A stretch of DNA of 64,000 bases, from the NCBI GenBank assembly GCA_013215055.1, contig JABSRQ010000013.1, forward strand, positions 1 through 64,000, written 5' to 3'. Positions 26,178-36,041 of the stretch are shown one piece after another; within the stretch, counting starts at the first letter, position 1; each line of letters opens with the position of its first letter. The notes beneath the pieces are model-generated. The model searched no databases and was not told the DNA's origin. It was given only the letters and a program-made list of their open reading frames with translations. The translations under genes and the position numbers were made by a program. Source of the DNA: Pseudomonadales bacterium. Its GTDB lineage: Bacteria > Pseudomonadota > Gammaproteobacteria > Pseudomonadales > DT-91.

Positions 26178-28079
26178 TTAACGCACCGCATTCATTAAAT
26201 CATCAAACAACTCGTCGGCAATGGAAGCCACCTGCGCCGCCGCCTGATAAGCTTGCTTGTAACGCGTCAGGTTCATGGCCTCTTCATCCAGGTTGACACC
26301 GGAGACGGATTCTCGCTGGCCCTGTAATTGGCGAAACAGGCTCTGTTGTGCGGTAAAACTTAAATCGGCACGGCGGGTTAATGTGGCAACTTCGCCAGTG
26401 AGCGTATTAACGCTGTCGTTGATACTGATAGCCCCATTTTGATACAGGCCAAAATCATCAAAATTAGCCAGTTTCAGTGCGTTGCGGTTATCGCCCAGGC
26501 CGCCGGTATTTTTCTCAATTGTGAATTGATCGCCGGTTTCAGGCACACCGGATATCTGCATCTCCCAACCATTAATCTGGATATTATCCCCAGATATCCA
26601 GGGAATATCAGGCAGTGCACCATTAATCCGATAATTATTGCCATCGATAAAGTCAATCGTCACCGTCGGCATCAGAGGATCAAACGCTGCAAAAGAGAAA
26701 ATTTCTGCCTGTGTCGCGATGGCCGTGCCTTTATTATTCAAATTCTCTTGCGTGCGCATAGGCGCAGCACCGGCAAGTTCATTAACATTACTGATGGCCA
26801 CCGAGATGTTTTTTGCAGCATCATAGGTGGGGCGAATTAAAAAACTGTCTCCATTCACAGCCGCCGCAGGTAGTACAACGATAGATAAACCATCGGCGGT
26901 AAACGGCGATAAAGCCGTACCAGCACCTGCCATAGGCACCACGGTATTGGTATCCAGATTAAGCAGTTGGTAGGCACCTGCTACAAAATTCAGCGAATAT
27001 TCACTGGCATCCATCAAAGCTAAATCGGTAATCGTTACCGCAGGGTTATCTGTGCCGGTATTACTGTTTTTAGGCAAGGCCACAGGTGCTGCCAGGGTAA
27101 ACAAATCGCCACCTAAATTGCCATTGGCATCCAGGCCCTCGTTATGCACCGCATTCATGCCTATCACCACAGCCGTAGCAATCTTGCCTAAGGAGGTATA
27201 GGTGGCATCCAGCACATCACGGCGCATATTTATTAACCCGCCAAGTTCTCCGCCGGAGATGGTATGAGTAACATCCTGGCTAAATAAACCCGAGGGATCT
27301 ACGGCTGAGATTTCCAACCTTGTTGGATCATAGTCATTCAACGTAATGGCAAGCTCGGTGGCTCCTGTGCCTAGAACCAAGGCTTGACCACCTGGCAGAT
27401 AAATATTAATCATGCTGCCGTCCACTAGCGTTTGCAGCCCCACCAGGGCCGATAATTTATGCACGGCCAAATCACGTTTATCCAATAAGTCATTGGATGA
27501 CGTACCTCTTTCAAGATCGGATATTCTCAGCAACTGCTCATTCAAAGCCGCAATCTCACCGGCTAGCGCGTTCACTTCGGAGATCGATTCAGTCATCTGT
27601 TGATTCACTTCTCCGGCGATTTGTGAAATTTGCCCCTCTATTGCATCAAAGCGGTCTACCAAGGTATTAGCCGACGATAAAACCATTAAACGGGTGGAGG
27701 AATTGGAGGGGTCATCGGCAAAATCATTGATGCTAGAGAAGAAGTTATTCATCATCGGGCTGATGCCAAAGTCATCATCGGATATAAAGTGACTGATACG
27801 CCCGGCTAGATCGGAAAAGGTTTCCGAGGATTTTAATGAAGACTGTGAAACATTAAGTTGGGATGAAATGAAGTCATTAACGTTTCTCTCTATGCCAAAT
27901 ACTTTGACACCGGTGCCCAGGCTACCAAATTGTGGGGAAAGTTCCATGGTGGAACTCAGCAACACCGTTTGACGGCTATAACCTTCCGTTGTGGCATTCG
28001 CGACATTATGGCTGACCACGGCCAAGGCCTGCTGATAAGCATTTAATGCGGAAAAACTGTTAGAAATCAAATTACTCAT
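26178..28079 (-). CDS. flgK: Hook-associated protein FlgK
   Basis: FlgK (633 residues) is the first junction protein. Diagnostic parts are the start LISNSFSALNAYQQALAVVS followed by HNVANATTEGYSRQTV, NDFADDPSNSSTRLMVLSSA, and the C-terminal VNLDEEAMNLTRYKQAYQAA. The central variable domain is long, which accounts for a size above the enterobacterial 547. It lies 41 bp behind flgJ in the flgB-L series. Confidence 0.97.
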   Translation of the reverse strand: MSNLISNSFSALNAYQQALAVVSHNVANATTEGYSRQTVLLSSTMELSPQFGSLGTGVKVFGIERNVNDFISSQLNVSQSSLKSSETFSDLAGRISHFISDDDFGISPMMNNFFSSINDFADDPSNSSTRLMVLSSANTLVDRFDAIEGQISQIAGEVNQQMTESISEVNALAGEIAALNEQLLRISDLERGTSSNDLLDKRDLAVHKLSALVGLQTLVDGSMINIYLPGGQALVLGTGATELAITLNDYDPTRLEISAVDPSGLFSQDVTHTISGGELGGLINMRRDVLDATYTSLGKIATAVVIGMNAVHNEGLDANGNLGGDLFTLAAPVALPKNSNTGTDNPAVTITDLALMDASEYSLNFVAGAYQLLNLDTNTVVPMAGAGTALSPFTADGLSIVVLPAAAVNGDSFLIRPTYDAAKNISVAISNVNELAGAAPMRTQENLNNKGTAIATQAEIFSFAAFDPLMPTVTIDFIDGNNYRINGALPDIPWISGDNIQINGWEMQISGVPETGDQFTIEKNTGGLGDNRNALKLANFDDFGLYQNGAISINDSVNTLTGEVATLTRRADLSFTAQQSLFRQLQGQRESVSGVNLDEEAMNLTRYKQAYQAAAQVASIADELFDDLMNAVR

Positions 28080-28120
28080 GTTGTTACCCAGTCACCGATG
28101 CCTGTAAACATCACAGTCAT

Positions 28121-29038
28121 CTACGGGCTGACCCTTATAGTATTATCGTCCTGGTTTAATAAATCTTGAGGTTGTAAAGCCGCAATTTTTTCCTGAAAGT
28201 GCGGATTATTCATAATGCTTGTGATTTTATCTGCATATTGGGGATCGGTTGCATAACCCTGTTGCTGTAGTTTTTGCACATAGTTTTCTGGTTCCGAGCC
28301 GGGTAATTCGGCATAACGTTTATTGGTTAAAATAAACTCGGCATAATCATCGAAGCTTTTTTCGGTTGAATCATAGGCTCTGAAATCATCATTCACGGTC
28401 TGTAAAAAACGGCCATTAAACTCTTGGGTTTTCTGAGCACTGGATTGGCCCTTCCAGCTATCATCGGCCTTGATGCCAAAATAATTGTGGTTGAATTTCC
28501 CCGCTGCATGTTGGCCTATATGCTGGCCCCAGCCGGTCTCTAACGCCGATTGAGCAATCAATATTTCCGGCTTGATATTCAATTTATCGGCCGCATTTTT
28601 TGCAGCGCTCCAGACTTTGTCAACATAGGACTCTATTTTTTCAGCTACCGTTTTAGTTTTTTCAACGTCAGTAGCCTTCACTGTTGTCAAACCCAAACCT
28701 GTAGATTCAATACTCACTGTTTTATCAGGCTGCTCATTCATTTGTGTACTCAGCTGTTTCACTATCATATCGGCAAAGCCTAATTGACCCGTTTTTGCCA
28801 ATGTATTGGCTATTTCCTTGTCATACATTTCCTGGTAAAACTTGGTTTGTTCACTGCCAAATACTTCATCACCCACGCTTGATGCACGCATGGTTTTAAA
28901 TAACATCTGGATAAATTGCGCCTCAAACAACTGGGCGGTTTCCTTCAACGCCTCGGGCGATTGATTGCGTGCCGCATTCTTCAGGCTGCTCAAGTTTGAG
29001 AATGCATGACTGGTATCGATAGGCGGTGTGCTAAGCAT
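28121..29038 (-). CDS. flgJ: Peptidoglycan hydrolase/rod cap FlgJ
   Basis: A dual-domain FlgJ (305 residues). The N-terminal rod-capping domain (about 30-105) includes ETAQLFEAQFIQMLFKTMR and FYQEMYDKEIANTLAKTGQ. The C-terminal glucosaminidase domain (about 145-290) includes LIAQSALETGWGQH with the presumed catalytic Glu and NYFGIKADDSWKGQ. It locally opens the murein so that the rod can pass. It starts 2 bp after flgI. Confidence 0.96.
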   Translation of the reverse strand: MLSTPPIDTSHAFSNLSSLKNAARNQSPEALKETAQLFEAQFIQMLFKTMRASSVGDEVFGSEQTKFYQEMYDKEIANTLAKTGQLGFADMIVKQLSTQMNEQPDKTVSIESTGLGLTTVKATDVEKTKTVAEKIESYVDKVWSAAKNAADKLNIKPEILIAQSALETGWGQHIGQHAAGKFNHNYFGIKADDSWKGQSSAQKTQEFNGRFLQTVNDDFRAYDSTEKSFDDYAEFILTNKRYAELPGSEPENYVQKLQQQGYATDPQYADKITSIMNNPHFQEKIAALQPQDLLNQDDNTIRVSP

Positions 29039-29040
29039 GA

Positions 29041-30150
29041 TTAAATTACCAATAACTCGGCTCTAAGCGCACCGACCTTGGCTAACGCTTCGAGAATGGC
29101 AACTAAATCGCCCGGTGATGCACCTACACGATTAACGGTATTCACAAGATCCTGCAGCGTCACGCCCTCTTTAATCATCCACATGCGGGCATTGTCTTCA
29201 CCGGCCTGTACAACGGACTGCGTCGTAATCGCCGTCTGCCCATCATTTAAGATGCCGCCGGGCTGGCTCACCGAGACATTTTCACTGATACTCACGATTA
29301 AGGATCCATGTGCCACCGCCGCCGGCATGACCCTGACATTGGCACCAATCACCACCGTGCCTGTGCGTGAATTGATAATAACCTTGGCCGCGGCTTCACC
29401 TAATTCCACCCGTAAGTTTTCTACCACCGCGATAAATGAAACCTTCTTGCCCCGGTCTCGTGGGGCTCTGACATTGATGGTGGTGGCATCGATGGCATAG
29501 GCTGACTCAGCACCAAAGGTCTCATCCAATACCGTCATCAGATTCTGAGCGGTGGTAAAATCAGGATCGTGTAAATACAGGGTGATAAAATCTTTATCGG
29601 TTAATACCGTGGGCGATTCTCTTTCCACCGTGGCACCGTTGGGGATTCTACCGGCACTGGGAATATTCACCGTGATGCTGGAACCATCGCCACCTTTGGC
29701 TCCAAAGCCGCCAACAATAAGCTCACCCTGCGCCAGCGCATAGACCTGGCCATCGGCACCGAGTAATGGTGACATCAGCAACGCGCCGCCACGTAAGCTA
29801 TCCGCATTACCGATGGAGGAGACCGTGACATCGATTTTTTGCCCGGGTTTGGCAAACGCCGGTAATGTGGCATGTATCGTCACGGCCGCCACATTGTTTA
29901 ACTGCGGATTGGCGTTTTCAGGGATTTTGATACCATAGCGAGATAACATGTTTTGTATGCTTTGCATGGTAAACGGGGTTTGTGTGGTCTGATCACCGGT
30001 GCCATTTAAACCCACCACAATGCCATAACCGGATAATTGGTTTTCCCGCACCCCTGCGACCATGGCGATATCTTTTATACGTTCGGCCCACAGCTCTACC
30101 GGCAGCATTAACAGAACAATGGAAAAGCCTCTAAGGATATTTTTATACAT
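29041..30150 (-). CDS. flgI: Flagellar P-ring protein FlgI
   Basis: FlgI (369 residues from the chosen start) forms the periplasmic P ring around the rod. A Sec signal peptide ([22 protein letters not shown]) precedes mature [20 protein letters not shown] and the conserved [19 protein letters not shown]. The ending [19 protein letters not shown] is typical. The frame stays open 4 codons further upstream, but the ATG at 30150 gives a clean signal peptide and has a GGGGTGGG ribosome site. It follows the flgH stop by about 11 bp. Confidence 0.96.
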   Translation of the reverse strand: MYKNILRGFSIVLLMLPVELWAERIKDIAMVAGVRENQLSGYGIVVGLNGTGDQTTQTPFTMQSIQNMLSRYGIKIPENANPQLNNVAAVTIHATLPAFAKPGQKIDVTVSSIGNADSLRGGALLMSPLLGADGQVYALAQGELIVGGFGAKGGDGSSITVNIPSAGRIPNGATVERESPTVLTDKDFITLYLHDPDFTTAQNLMTVLDETFGAESAYAIDATTINVRAPRDRGKKVSFIAVVENLRVELGEAAAKVIINSRTGTVVIGANVRVMPAAVAHGSLIVSISENVSVSQPGGILNDGQTAITTQSVVQAGEDNARMWMIKEGVTLQDLVNTVNRVGASPGDLVAILEALAKVGALRAELLVI

Positions 30151-30161
30151 AACCCACCCCA

Positions 30162-30848
30162 CTAAAATGGCGAAAAGATCGATTGAAAGAAACGGCCAAA
30201 CCAGCCCATGGTATTGGCATCGGCTAACACCCCTTCGGCACTATAGGTAATCGAAGCCGATGCAATTTTCCATGACAAAATCGAGTTATCGGTTTCAATA
30301 TCTGCAGGGCGCACGATGCCCTTAACCTTGACAAACTCCTTACCCTGATTGATCGTCAACCATTTTTCACCGGCGATCACCAACGTGCCATTGGGCAAGA
30401 CTCTTTTAACCACTACCGAGATACTGCCACGTAGGCTATTACTCTGTTCACTGGAACCACTGCCATCGAAACTCTGCTCACTCTCCAATGAATTCTCCAA
30501 TATAGACAGGCCCTTATGTGTCACACCCTTGCCAAAAATTGTTGGGTTGGGCACCTCTAACCCGTGTGATTTGCTGGTTGCGGTACTGGATTTTTTTGAG
30601 GCATCCATACGCTCTTCCAGGCGTACGATAATGATGTCGCCGACTTGGCGTGCGCGCCTGTCATCAAACAACGACATGGTCCAACCTGAACCATAAATAG
30701 AGCCATAGGAATTGGGGATAGGCGTAATCTCGGGAATATCGTATTCCACCTGCTCTTCCTCAAAATCGGGTTGGCTGGAACAGGCCTGCAATAAAAACAG
30801 GGCGATAAGGCTTACACTAAAAAACACTGCATCATGTAGGATTTTCAT
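30162..30848 (-). CDS. flgH: Flagellar L-ring lipoprotein FlgH
   Basis: FlgH (228 residues) forms the outer-membrane L ring. The lipoprotein signal ends in the lipobox LLQAC with Cys23. Diagnostic stretches are [39 protein letters not shown] and the C-terminal [20 protein letters not shown]. The length is normal. It lies 29 bp behind flgG. Confidence 0.97.
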   Translation of the reverse strand: MKILHDAVFFSVSLIALFLLQACSSQPDFEEEQVEYDIPEITPIPNSYGSIYGSGWTMSLFDDRRARQVGDIIIVRLEERMDASKKSSTATSKSHGLEVPNPTIFGKGVTHKGLSILENSLESEQSFDGSGSSEQSNSLRGSISVVVKRVLPNGTLVIAGEKWLTINQGKEFVKVKGIVRPADIETDNSILSWKIASASITYSAEGVLADANTMGWFGRFFQSIFSPF

Positions 30849-30877
30849 GCTTAACCTCCGCTTATTGTTAGAGTGAG

Positions 30878-31663
30878 TTATAGATTCTGATTGATATACG
30901 ACATCATCTGATCGCTGGTTGAGATGGCTTTGGTATTCATCTCATAGGCCCGCTGGGTCTCAATCATATTGACCATTTCCTCTACAACATTCACGTTAGA
31001 GGCTTCCAGGGAACCTTGAATCAAGCCACCAAAGCCATTGGCCGATGGTGTACCTGCCGTTGGTGAACCGCTTGAAGCGGATTCTAAAAACATATTTTCA
31101 CCGGCAGGTTCCAGCCCCGCGGGATTGGCGAAATCGGCCAATAAAATGGAACCTACCTGTGAAGGTGTTGATACGCCGGGGATTCTTACCGAAACAACCC
31201 CGTCTTTACCGATGGTGACCGATTGCGCATTGGCAGGTATGGTAATATTCGGCTGTAATGGGTTGCCACTGGCGGTGACCATGGTGCCGTTTGCATCCAT
31301 ATTAAAGCTACCATCTCGGCTATAACCCACCTGGCCGTTAGGGGTCAGAATCTGGAAAAAACCCCGGCCCTGAATGGCGATATCCAGCTGGCCTTCGGTT
31401 TGATTAAACCCGCCCTGCACATGCATCTTCGACGTAGCCACCATGCGTACACCGGTGCCCAAATGCAGGCCCGTGGCTGAGCGTGTTTGCTGAGAACTCT
31501 GGCCGCCGGTTTGGCGTATATTCTGATACAGCAGATCTTCAAATGAGGCCTTATCGCGTTTAAAGCCGGTGGTATTGGCATTCGCCAGGTTATTCGCCAC
31601 CACCTGCATACGAATCTGCTGTGCATCCAAACCTGTTTTTGCAGCCCATAACGATGGATTCAT
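30878..31663 (-). CDS. flgG: Distal rod protein FlgG
   Basis: FlgG (261 residues) builds the distal rod. Its start, SLWAAKTGLDAQQIRMQVVA then NNLANANTTGFKRDKASFED, and its end, NVNVVEEMVNMIETQRAYEM then NTKAISTSDQMMSYINQNL, are near-consensus. The size matches the usual 260. It lies between flgF and flgH with short gaps. Confidence 0.98.
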   Translation of the reverse strand: MNPSLWAAKTGLDAQQIRMQVVANNLANANTTGFKRDKASFEDLLYQNIRQTGGQSSQQTRSATGLHLGTGVRMVATSKMHVQGGFNQTEGQLDIAIQGRGFFQILTPNGQVGYSRDGSFNMDANGTMVTASGNPLQPNITIPANAQSVTIGKDGVVSVRIPGVSTPSQVGSILLADFANPAGLEPAGENMFLESASSGSPTAGTPSANGFGGLIQGSLEASNVNVVEEMVNMIETQRAYEMNTKAISTSDQMMSYINQNL

Positions 31664-31703
31664 AAATCACCTATTTCTCTATGCATTTTTCTGTGTGGCT
31701 AAA

Positions 31704-32444
31704 TTATTCAGCACGTAATAATTTTTCTGAGGCCTGGGCCATTTCCTGGGTTTTATCCATCAACTTGATCTGTAACTCAAACTGTCTGGCCAGCTGAATC
31801 ATTGTCACCATGGCCTCGGTGCCGTTTACGTTGGAGGATTCCAGAGCACCCGATACCAGCTGCACATTGGCAGAGGCTTCACGTTCAAGCCCATCGTTAG
31901 TTTTGAATAAACCCGTTTTATCTTTGCGTAATTCATTATTATCCAGCTCCACCAGTTTTATTCTGTCTACCGAGGCCGTTACGGCCGAGCTCTGCCCCTT
32001 GGGGACTATGGATACCGTGCCATCGGAACCTATGCTAATGCTACTGTACTCCGGTACCGCAACCGGGCCTGAATCACCCAAAACCAGATGCCCCGCCGCG
32101 GTTTCTAACAATCCCGACAAACCCACTTGTAGATCTCCGCGCCGGGTATAAGCCTCGGAACCATCCGGGGCCTGCACTGCAATCCAGCCATTGCCTCTGA
32201 TCGCAACATCCAAGGTATTACCCGTGGTATTTACCGCCCCAGGCGTCATATTACTGGCGATGCCATAAACCAGAACATTGGCACGGCTGTTATGGCCGGA
32301 GCCTGCAATCTGTGCTTCTCTGGCGGCGGTGAAATCCTGCCGGAAGCCAGTGGTACTGACGTTAGCCAGATTATGCGAATTCAAGGCCTGCGCCTGCATG
32401 GTTTGTTTCGCCGCCGTCATGCCGATATATAAGGCTTTATCCAT
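31704..32444 (-). CDS. flgF: Proximal rod protein FlgF
   Basis: FlgF (246 residues) is a rod protein with the shared N- and C-terminal motifs: MTAAKQTMQAQALNSHNLAN followed by STTGFRQDF at the start, and SNVNGTEAMVTMIQLARQFE near the end. The size matches the family (about 250). It lies 45 bp behind flgE. Confidence 0.97.
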   Translation of the reverse strand: MDKALYIGMTAAKQTMQAQALNSHNLANVSTTGFRQDFTAAREAQIAGSGHNSRANVLVYGIASNMTPGAVNTTGNTLDVAIRGNGWIAVQAPDGSEAYTRRGDLQVGLSGLLETAAGHLVLGDSGPVAVPEYSSISIGSDGTVSIVPKGQSSAVTASVDRIKLVELDNNELRKDKTGLFKTNDGLEREASANVQLVSGALESSNVNGTEAMVTMIQLARQFELQIKLMDKTQEMAQASEKLLRAE

Positions 32445-32489
32445 GGGTCAGACCTCGTTTATTCACCTATTTAATCATCATCACGCTAC

Positions 32490-33848
32490 TTAACGTAGAT
32501 TGATGATTCGCTCCTGTACTTCATCCAATTTGGAGATAACCTGAGCGTTAGCCTCAAACGAACGCTGAGCCACAATCATATTGACCAACTCTTCGGTTAA
32601 ATCGATATTCGAACTCTCCAAGGCCCCTGATTCAATCAGGCCAAAATCGGAGGTACCCGCCTCACCGGTTCTTGGCACACCGGCAGCAAAGTTTTCGGCC
32701 CAGGAGGTATTCGCCACCTGCGTCAGCCCACCTGAATTGGGAAACTGGGTTAATACAATTTTACCCAAAGGATCCAGCTGACCATTACTGAATCTGGCCG
32801 AGATAACCCCTAGGTTGTCCACCGCAATACCGGTTAAACGCCCTGTGGCATAACCATCCTGGCCTATGCTGTTGATGGCATAATCCCCACCAAATTGGGT
32901 TGAGACAGAAAAATCTAACGTGAACGTTAAATCGGCTGCACCGCCACCCACCGCTATGGTGGTATATTCAATTTGTCCAGTAGTGAGCGGGGCTGCAGCG
33001 GCTGGTGTGACGAGGATACCGCTGTTATTAAACTGGATAATGGTAGGTGAAGGGAATGGAATAGTAGTAGTACCAACAGCATTACCTGCTGCAACATCAA
33101 AAGCAAGAGCACGAGCAACAGCAGTAGCATCAGTAGCAGCATCAGAATCCAGAGAGATATCTTGGCCATCTACAAAGGTCCATTGATCCCATTGATTATC
33201 AATAGCGACACCGGTAACTGGATCTGAACTCTGCACAAAATAATTGGTGACATTATGGGTCTGCCCAAATGAATCAAAGACCGTATAGGAAGCTGATTGG
33301 TTATACATGGCCGAGGTCACGGCCGTGGGATCAAAAGCCAATACAGGAACGGTGGCTTCCGACGGCAGATTAACCCCAACATCGATTTCCGTGGTTGCAT
33401 TGGGTGGACTCGCCGTGGTTAATACCTGGATGTCCGTTAATGTACCCGACGCAAATCCGCCTGTGGCCAAAGGCGGGGAGACTTGCAAACGCTGGCCACC
33501 TTCATTCACCGCAAAACCATCTTTATCTAACGTAAATGCACCTGCTCGTGTATAGGTGATACCTTCCGATCCCCCCATGGTAAAGAAACCTTCACCGGAA
33601 ACCGCCAGATCCAGTGCACCATTGGTGATGGATAGACCACCCTGACTGAAGTCCTGGGCTACATTGGAAAATTTAACCCCTGAACCTATGGCCGTACTAC
33701 CCAGGTTTGAACCTGCCGGTTGCAGGCGTTCAAACTCGGCTCTGGAGCCTTTAAAACCTACGGTATTGGCGTTGGCTATATTATGTGAGATAACGGACAA
33801 ATGTCCCGAGGCGGCGTTTAAGCCTGATAATGCGGTTTCAAAACTCAT
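32490..33848 (-). CDS. flgE: Flagellar hook protein FlgE
   Basis: FlgE (452 residues) is the hook subunit. The N-terminus (SFETALSGLNAASGHLSVIS then HNIANANTVGFKGSRAEFE) and C-terminus (SNIDLTEELVNMIVAQRSFE then ANAQVISKLDEVQERIINLR) are diagnostic. The middle (about 150-330) is the variable surface domain; a run of Ala/Val/Asp codons around 33050-33150 is low-complexity but in frame. It follows flgD by 40 bp. Confidence 0.97.
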   Translation of the reverse strand: MSFETALSGLNAASGHLSVISHNIANANTVGFKGSRAEFERLQPAGSNLGSTAIGSGVKFSNVAQDFSQGGLSITNGALDLAVSGEGFFTMGGSEGITYTRAGAFTLDKDGFAVNEGGQRLQVSPPLATGGFASGTLTDIQVLTTASPPNATTEIDVGVNLPSEATVPVLAFDPTAVTSAMYNQSASYTVFDSFGQTHNVTNYFVQSSDPVTGVAIDNQWDQWTFVDGQDISLDSDAATDATAVARALAFDVAAGNAVGTTTIPFPSPTIIQFNNSGILVTPAAAAPLTTGQIEYTTIAVGGGAADLTFTLDFSVSTQFGGDYAINSIGQDGYATGRLTGIAVDNLGVISARFSNGQLDPLGKIVLTQFPNSGGLTQVANTSWAENFAAGVPRTGEAGTSDFGLIESGALESSNIDLTEELVNMIVAQRSFEANAQVISKLDEVQERIINLR

Positions 33849-33888
33849 AGTTTTCTCCAGTTAAACTTTTATTTTCGTTTTACTGCCA

Positions 33889-34569
33889 TTAGTTAGTTGC
33901 TGATATTTCACGAACAGAATCCAACGGGATAAATCCTACCCCCTGAACTTCTAACAACGGGTTACTCGCTCCTGAATCCAGGCTGACGCTGCTTATCCCC
34001 CCCCTTATAAAGGTCGCTGCGACCTCATGGCCCTCTCCATTAAAAAATGTGGCGCTTATATCGTAGTTTCCACGAGGGATTTCCCCGCCTTCACTGTTTG
34101 TGCCACCCCAGGAAAAATCGACTAGACCAGGGCCTACATTATTCATCGTGATCGTATCGATAGTGGCACCACTGGCACCCGTAATGGTTATTTTCATCGT
34201 ATCCGAGTGCATGGGCAGCTCAATACTTCCATTGATGTCATCGCCCTGATAATCCACGGTATCTGATGCGACCAACGCGCCCTTACCCACCAAGGATGAA
34301 GCCTCTAATACTCGGCTGGATTTCATACCGGAGACCATGGATTCCAGCGATTTTTGCATATCACCTATGCCCTCAACCGTGGAGAACTGCGCCATCTGCG
34401 CCAAAAAATCACCACTGCCGTTCTCGGCAAACGGATCTTGATTTTGAAACTGGCTTAACATCAGTTTGATAAAATCATCCTGGGCCAGATTTTGTTTTTG
34501 ATCTTCTTCTGAGGTGACCTTCTTGGAATAACCCAATACATCTGCGGCACTGTGACTATCGACTTGCAT
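33889..34569 (-). CDS. flgD: Hook assembly scaffold FlgD
   Basis: FlgD (226 residues) caps the growing hook. The N-terminal FlgD motif NLAQDDFIKLMLSQFQNQDP is followed by FLAQMAQFSTVEGIGDMQKS. The C-terminal part has the FlgD Ig-like/Tudor region (about 105-215, FSWGGTNSEGGEIPRGNYDI). Size and order are standard. It follows flgC by 34 bp. Confidence 0.97.
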   Translation of the reverse strand: MQVDSHSAADVLGYSKKVTSEEDQKQNLAQDDFIKLMLSQFQNQDPFAENGSGDFLAQMAQFSTVEGIGDMQKSLESMVSGMKSSRVLEASSLVGKGALVASDTVDYQGDDINGSIELPMHSDTMKITITGASGATIDTITMNNVGPGLVDFSWGGTNSEGGEIPRGNYDISATFFNGEGHEVAATFIRGGISSVSLDSGASNPLLEVQGVGFIPLDSVREISATN

Positions 34570-34603
34570 AATGACCTACCTTTCTATTCTGTGTTGTAGC
34601 CGG

Positions 34604-35038
34604 TTACGATTGGCCCAGCTGCAGGGTTTTTATCATCAACGATTTGGATGCACTGAATAATTCAACATTGCTTTGATACGCGCGGGTTGCCGACATCATA
34701 TCGGCCATCTCTTCTACCGTATCCACATTCGAATAAAACACATTGCCATCGGCATTGGCTAACGGGTGATTCGGTTCATAACGCACCGGAATAGCCGCCA
34801 TGCTTTCGGTGACCGAATCCACATTCACCTTAAAAGACGCCTGACCCCGACCTTCAAAATAACCTTGCTGCTCTTGCATTAACAAGGTTGAAAAAATCGG
34901 TTTCTTGGCGCGGTAGGCTTCAGCCTCGGTAGCTGCAGCACTGTCGGCATTAGCCAAGTTGCTGGCCACCGTATTTAAGCGCACGGATTGTGCATTCATG
35001 CCGGATGCGGCAATATCAAAAACACTGAATAGAGCCAT
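34604..35038 (-). CDS. flgC: Proximal rod protein FlgC
   Basis: FlgC (144 residues): FDIAASGMNAQSVRLNTVAS then NLANADSA at the start, and YSNVDTVEEMADMMSATRAY then QSNVELFSASKSLMIKTLQL at the end. The start overlaps the flgB stop by one base, indicating coupled translation. Confidence 0.97.
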   Translation of the reverse strand: MALFSVFDIAASGMNAQSVRLNTVASNLANADSAAATEAEAYRAKKPIFSTLLMQEQQGYFEGRGQASFKVNVDSVTESMAAIPVRYEPNHPLANADGNVFYSNVDTVEEMADMMSATRAYQSNVELFSASKSLMIKTLQLGQS

Positions 35039-35436
35039 TAGCCAGCCCCTCCTCTAATTGCCGCTTTTAAACCGGAAAATGCGCCATTCACAAACATCAG
35101 AGCGGCCTGATGACGGATATTATTTTTGGCAAACTCGGCCTGTTCCATATGCATCTCTACCGTATTGCCATCCAGGCTGGGTTGATGCGGCATACGAAAC
35201 AGCATCTCTACTGATTTATTAATATCGCTGCTGATCTGCCAATCGGTTTGATTTTGTCTTTGGCGCTGCTGTGAAGACATCGCATTATCCAGGGCCTGGG
35301 TAAAATTAAAATCTCTGGCTTTATACATGGGGGTATCGGCATTAACGATATTTGATGCCAGCACCTCGGTGCGTTTTTCACGCAGGTAGAGTGCTTGTTC
35401 GTGCACTCCCAGGGCTTTATCAAATGAGATCGTCAT
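35038..35436 (-). CDS. flgB: Proximal rod protein FlgB
   Basis: FlgB (132 residues) is the first gene of the flgB-L operon. Motifs are ALGVHEQALYLREKRTEVLA, SNIVNADTPMYKARDFNFTQ and the C-terminal MHMEQAEFAKNNIRHQAALM. A strong sigma-54 promoter lies 120 bp upstream, so the whole flgBCDEFGHIJKL series probably reads from it. Confidence 0.97.
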   Translation of the reverse strand: MTISFDKALGVHEQALYLREKRTEVLASNIVNADTPMYKARDFNFTQALDNAMSSQQRQRQNQTDWQISSDINKSVEMLFRMPHQPSLDGNTVEMHMEQAEFAKNNIRHQAALMFVNGAFSGLKAAIRGGAG

Positions 35437-35555
35437 ATTTCAATACCTATAAATAAAATGGTAAAATCGCTAAAGTTTTTATTTAAGTGGTCGATAAAAT
35501 AACTATTCGGTTCAATCCACTTTTGTCAGCTTTTTGTCATCTTCGCTTGTAACCT

Positions 35556-35571
35556 CGCAATGGCTGTGCCA
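35556..35571 (-). promoter_or_regulatory. Sigma-54 promoter of flgBCDEFGHIJKL
   Basis: The minus-strand site TGGCACAGCCATTGCG has the full TGGCAC -24 and TTGC -12 boxes with correct spacing. It lies just outside the duplicated segment that begins at 35593. Confidence 0.9.
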
Positions 35572-35592
35572 ACAAAAAATATTATTTATTAT

Positions 35593-36036
35593 TCATAGAC
35601 TTATATTTTCCTTGTTTTAAAAACGTCAATTTTTTGAGAAATCCCATGCCGCTATGCGGCAATAAAATGGCTAGAAAAAGTATGCCTTTCCGGTGGCATG
35701 TTCTATGCATACTCTCTTTATAAAGGTCTAATAAACTTTTACATGACAATTAAATGACGATCAAAGATGGAGTCAAAGGTGAGAACATGAAAAGAGTAGC
35801 CACGCTCTTTATTGTTTTTTTAATACGGTTACCGAGCAATATAAACGCCGCTGAATATCAGTCGATAGAAAGCATTACCTCGGCAGCCAGAGTCCAGGTG
35901 AAATCTCAGACCCGACTTATGCCTTATCAAAGTCTGGAAATTTCTTCGGTACAAATAGATCCACGCCTGCATCTACAACAATGCCAACACAAGTTGCAAA
36001 CCTTCAGCCCTGCTTATCAACGTAAAGAGCGCAGGA
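35593..36036 (+). repeat. 444-bp direct repeat, left copy (flgA promoter plus 5' half of flgA)
   Basis: This segment matches 49920-50363 in the same orientation without net length change. By eye about 11% of positions differ. It covers the upstream region beginning TCATAGACTTATATTTTCC, a GCCGC-TAT-GCGGC hairpin, a sigma-54 promoter and the first part of flgA. The match fades at CGTAAAG(A/G). The two copies enclose the giant-protein insertion. Confidence 0.93.
35694..35709 (+). promoter_or_regulatory. Sigma-54 promoter in front of the truncated flgA copy
   Basis: TGGCATGTTCTATGCA keeps the -24 box and GG-N10-GC spacing, with one base different from the intact copy at 50021. It should still fire, sending a transcript through truncated flgA and the pseudogene behind it. 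Confidence 0.78.
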
Positions 36037-36041
36037 GCTAG
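35787..36041 (+). pseudogene. Truncated flgA copy
   Basis: An ATG at 35787 with an AAAGGTGAG ribosome site opens an 84-codon frame that matches the first part of the intact FlgA. It keeps the signal peptide (MKRVATLFIVFLIRLPSNINA), EYQSIESITSAARV and SFSP-like region QTFSPAYQRK. After about residue 80 the similarity ends and TAG follows at 36039. The whole SAF and C-terminal chaperone region is lost, so it cannot replace FlgA. Protein differences from the intact copy are numerous (roughly one in six residues), which fits relaxed selection since duplication. Confidence 0.9.

Noticed and set aside
35593-36036. Direct repeats as attachment sites of an integrative element
   Set aside because: No integrase, tRNA or short perfect core is present, and 444 bp at about 89% identity does not resemble att duplication.
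35787-36041. Truncated flgA as a functional second FlgA
   Set aside because: It lacks the whole SAF and C-terminal region needed for the chaperone function, and an intact copy is present at 50114.
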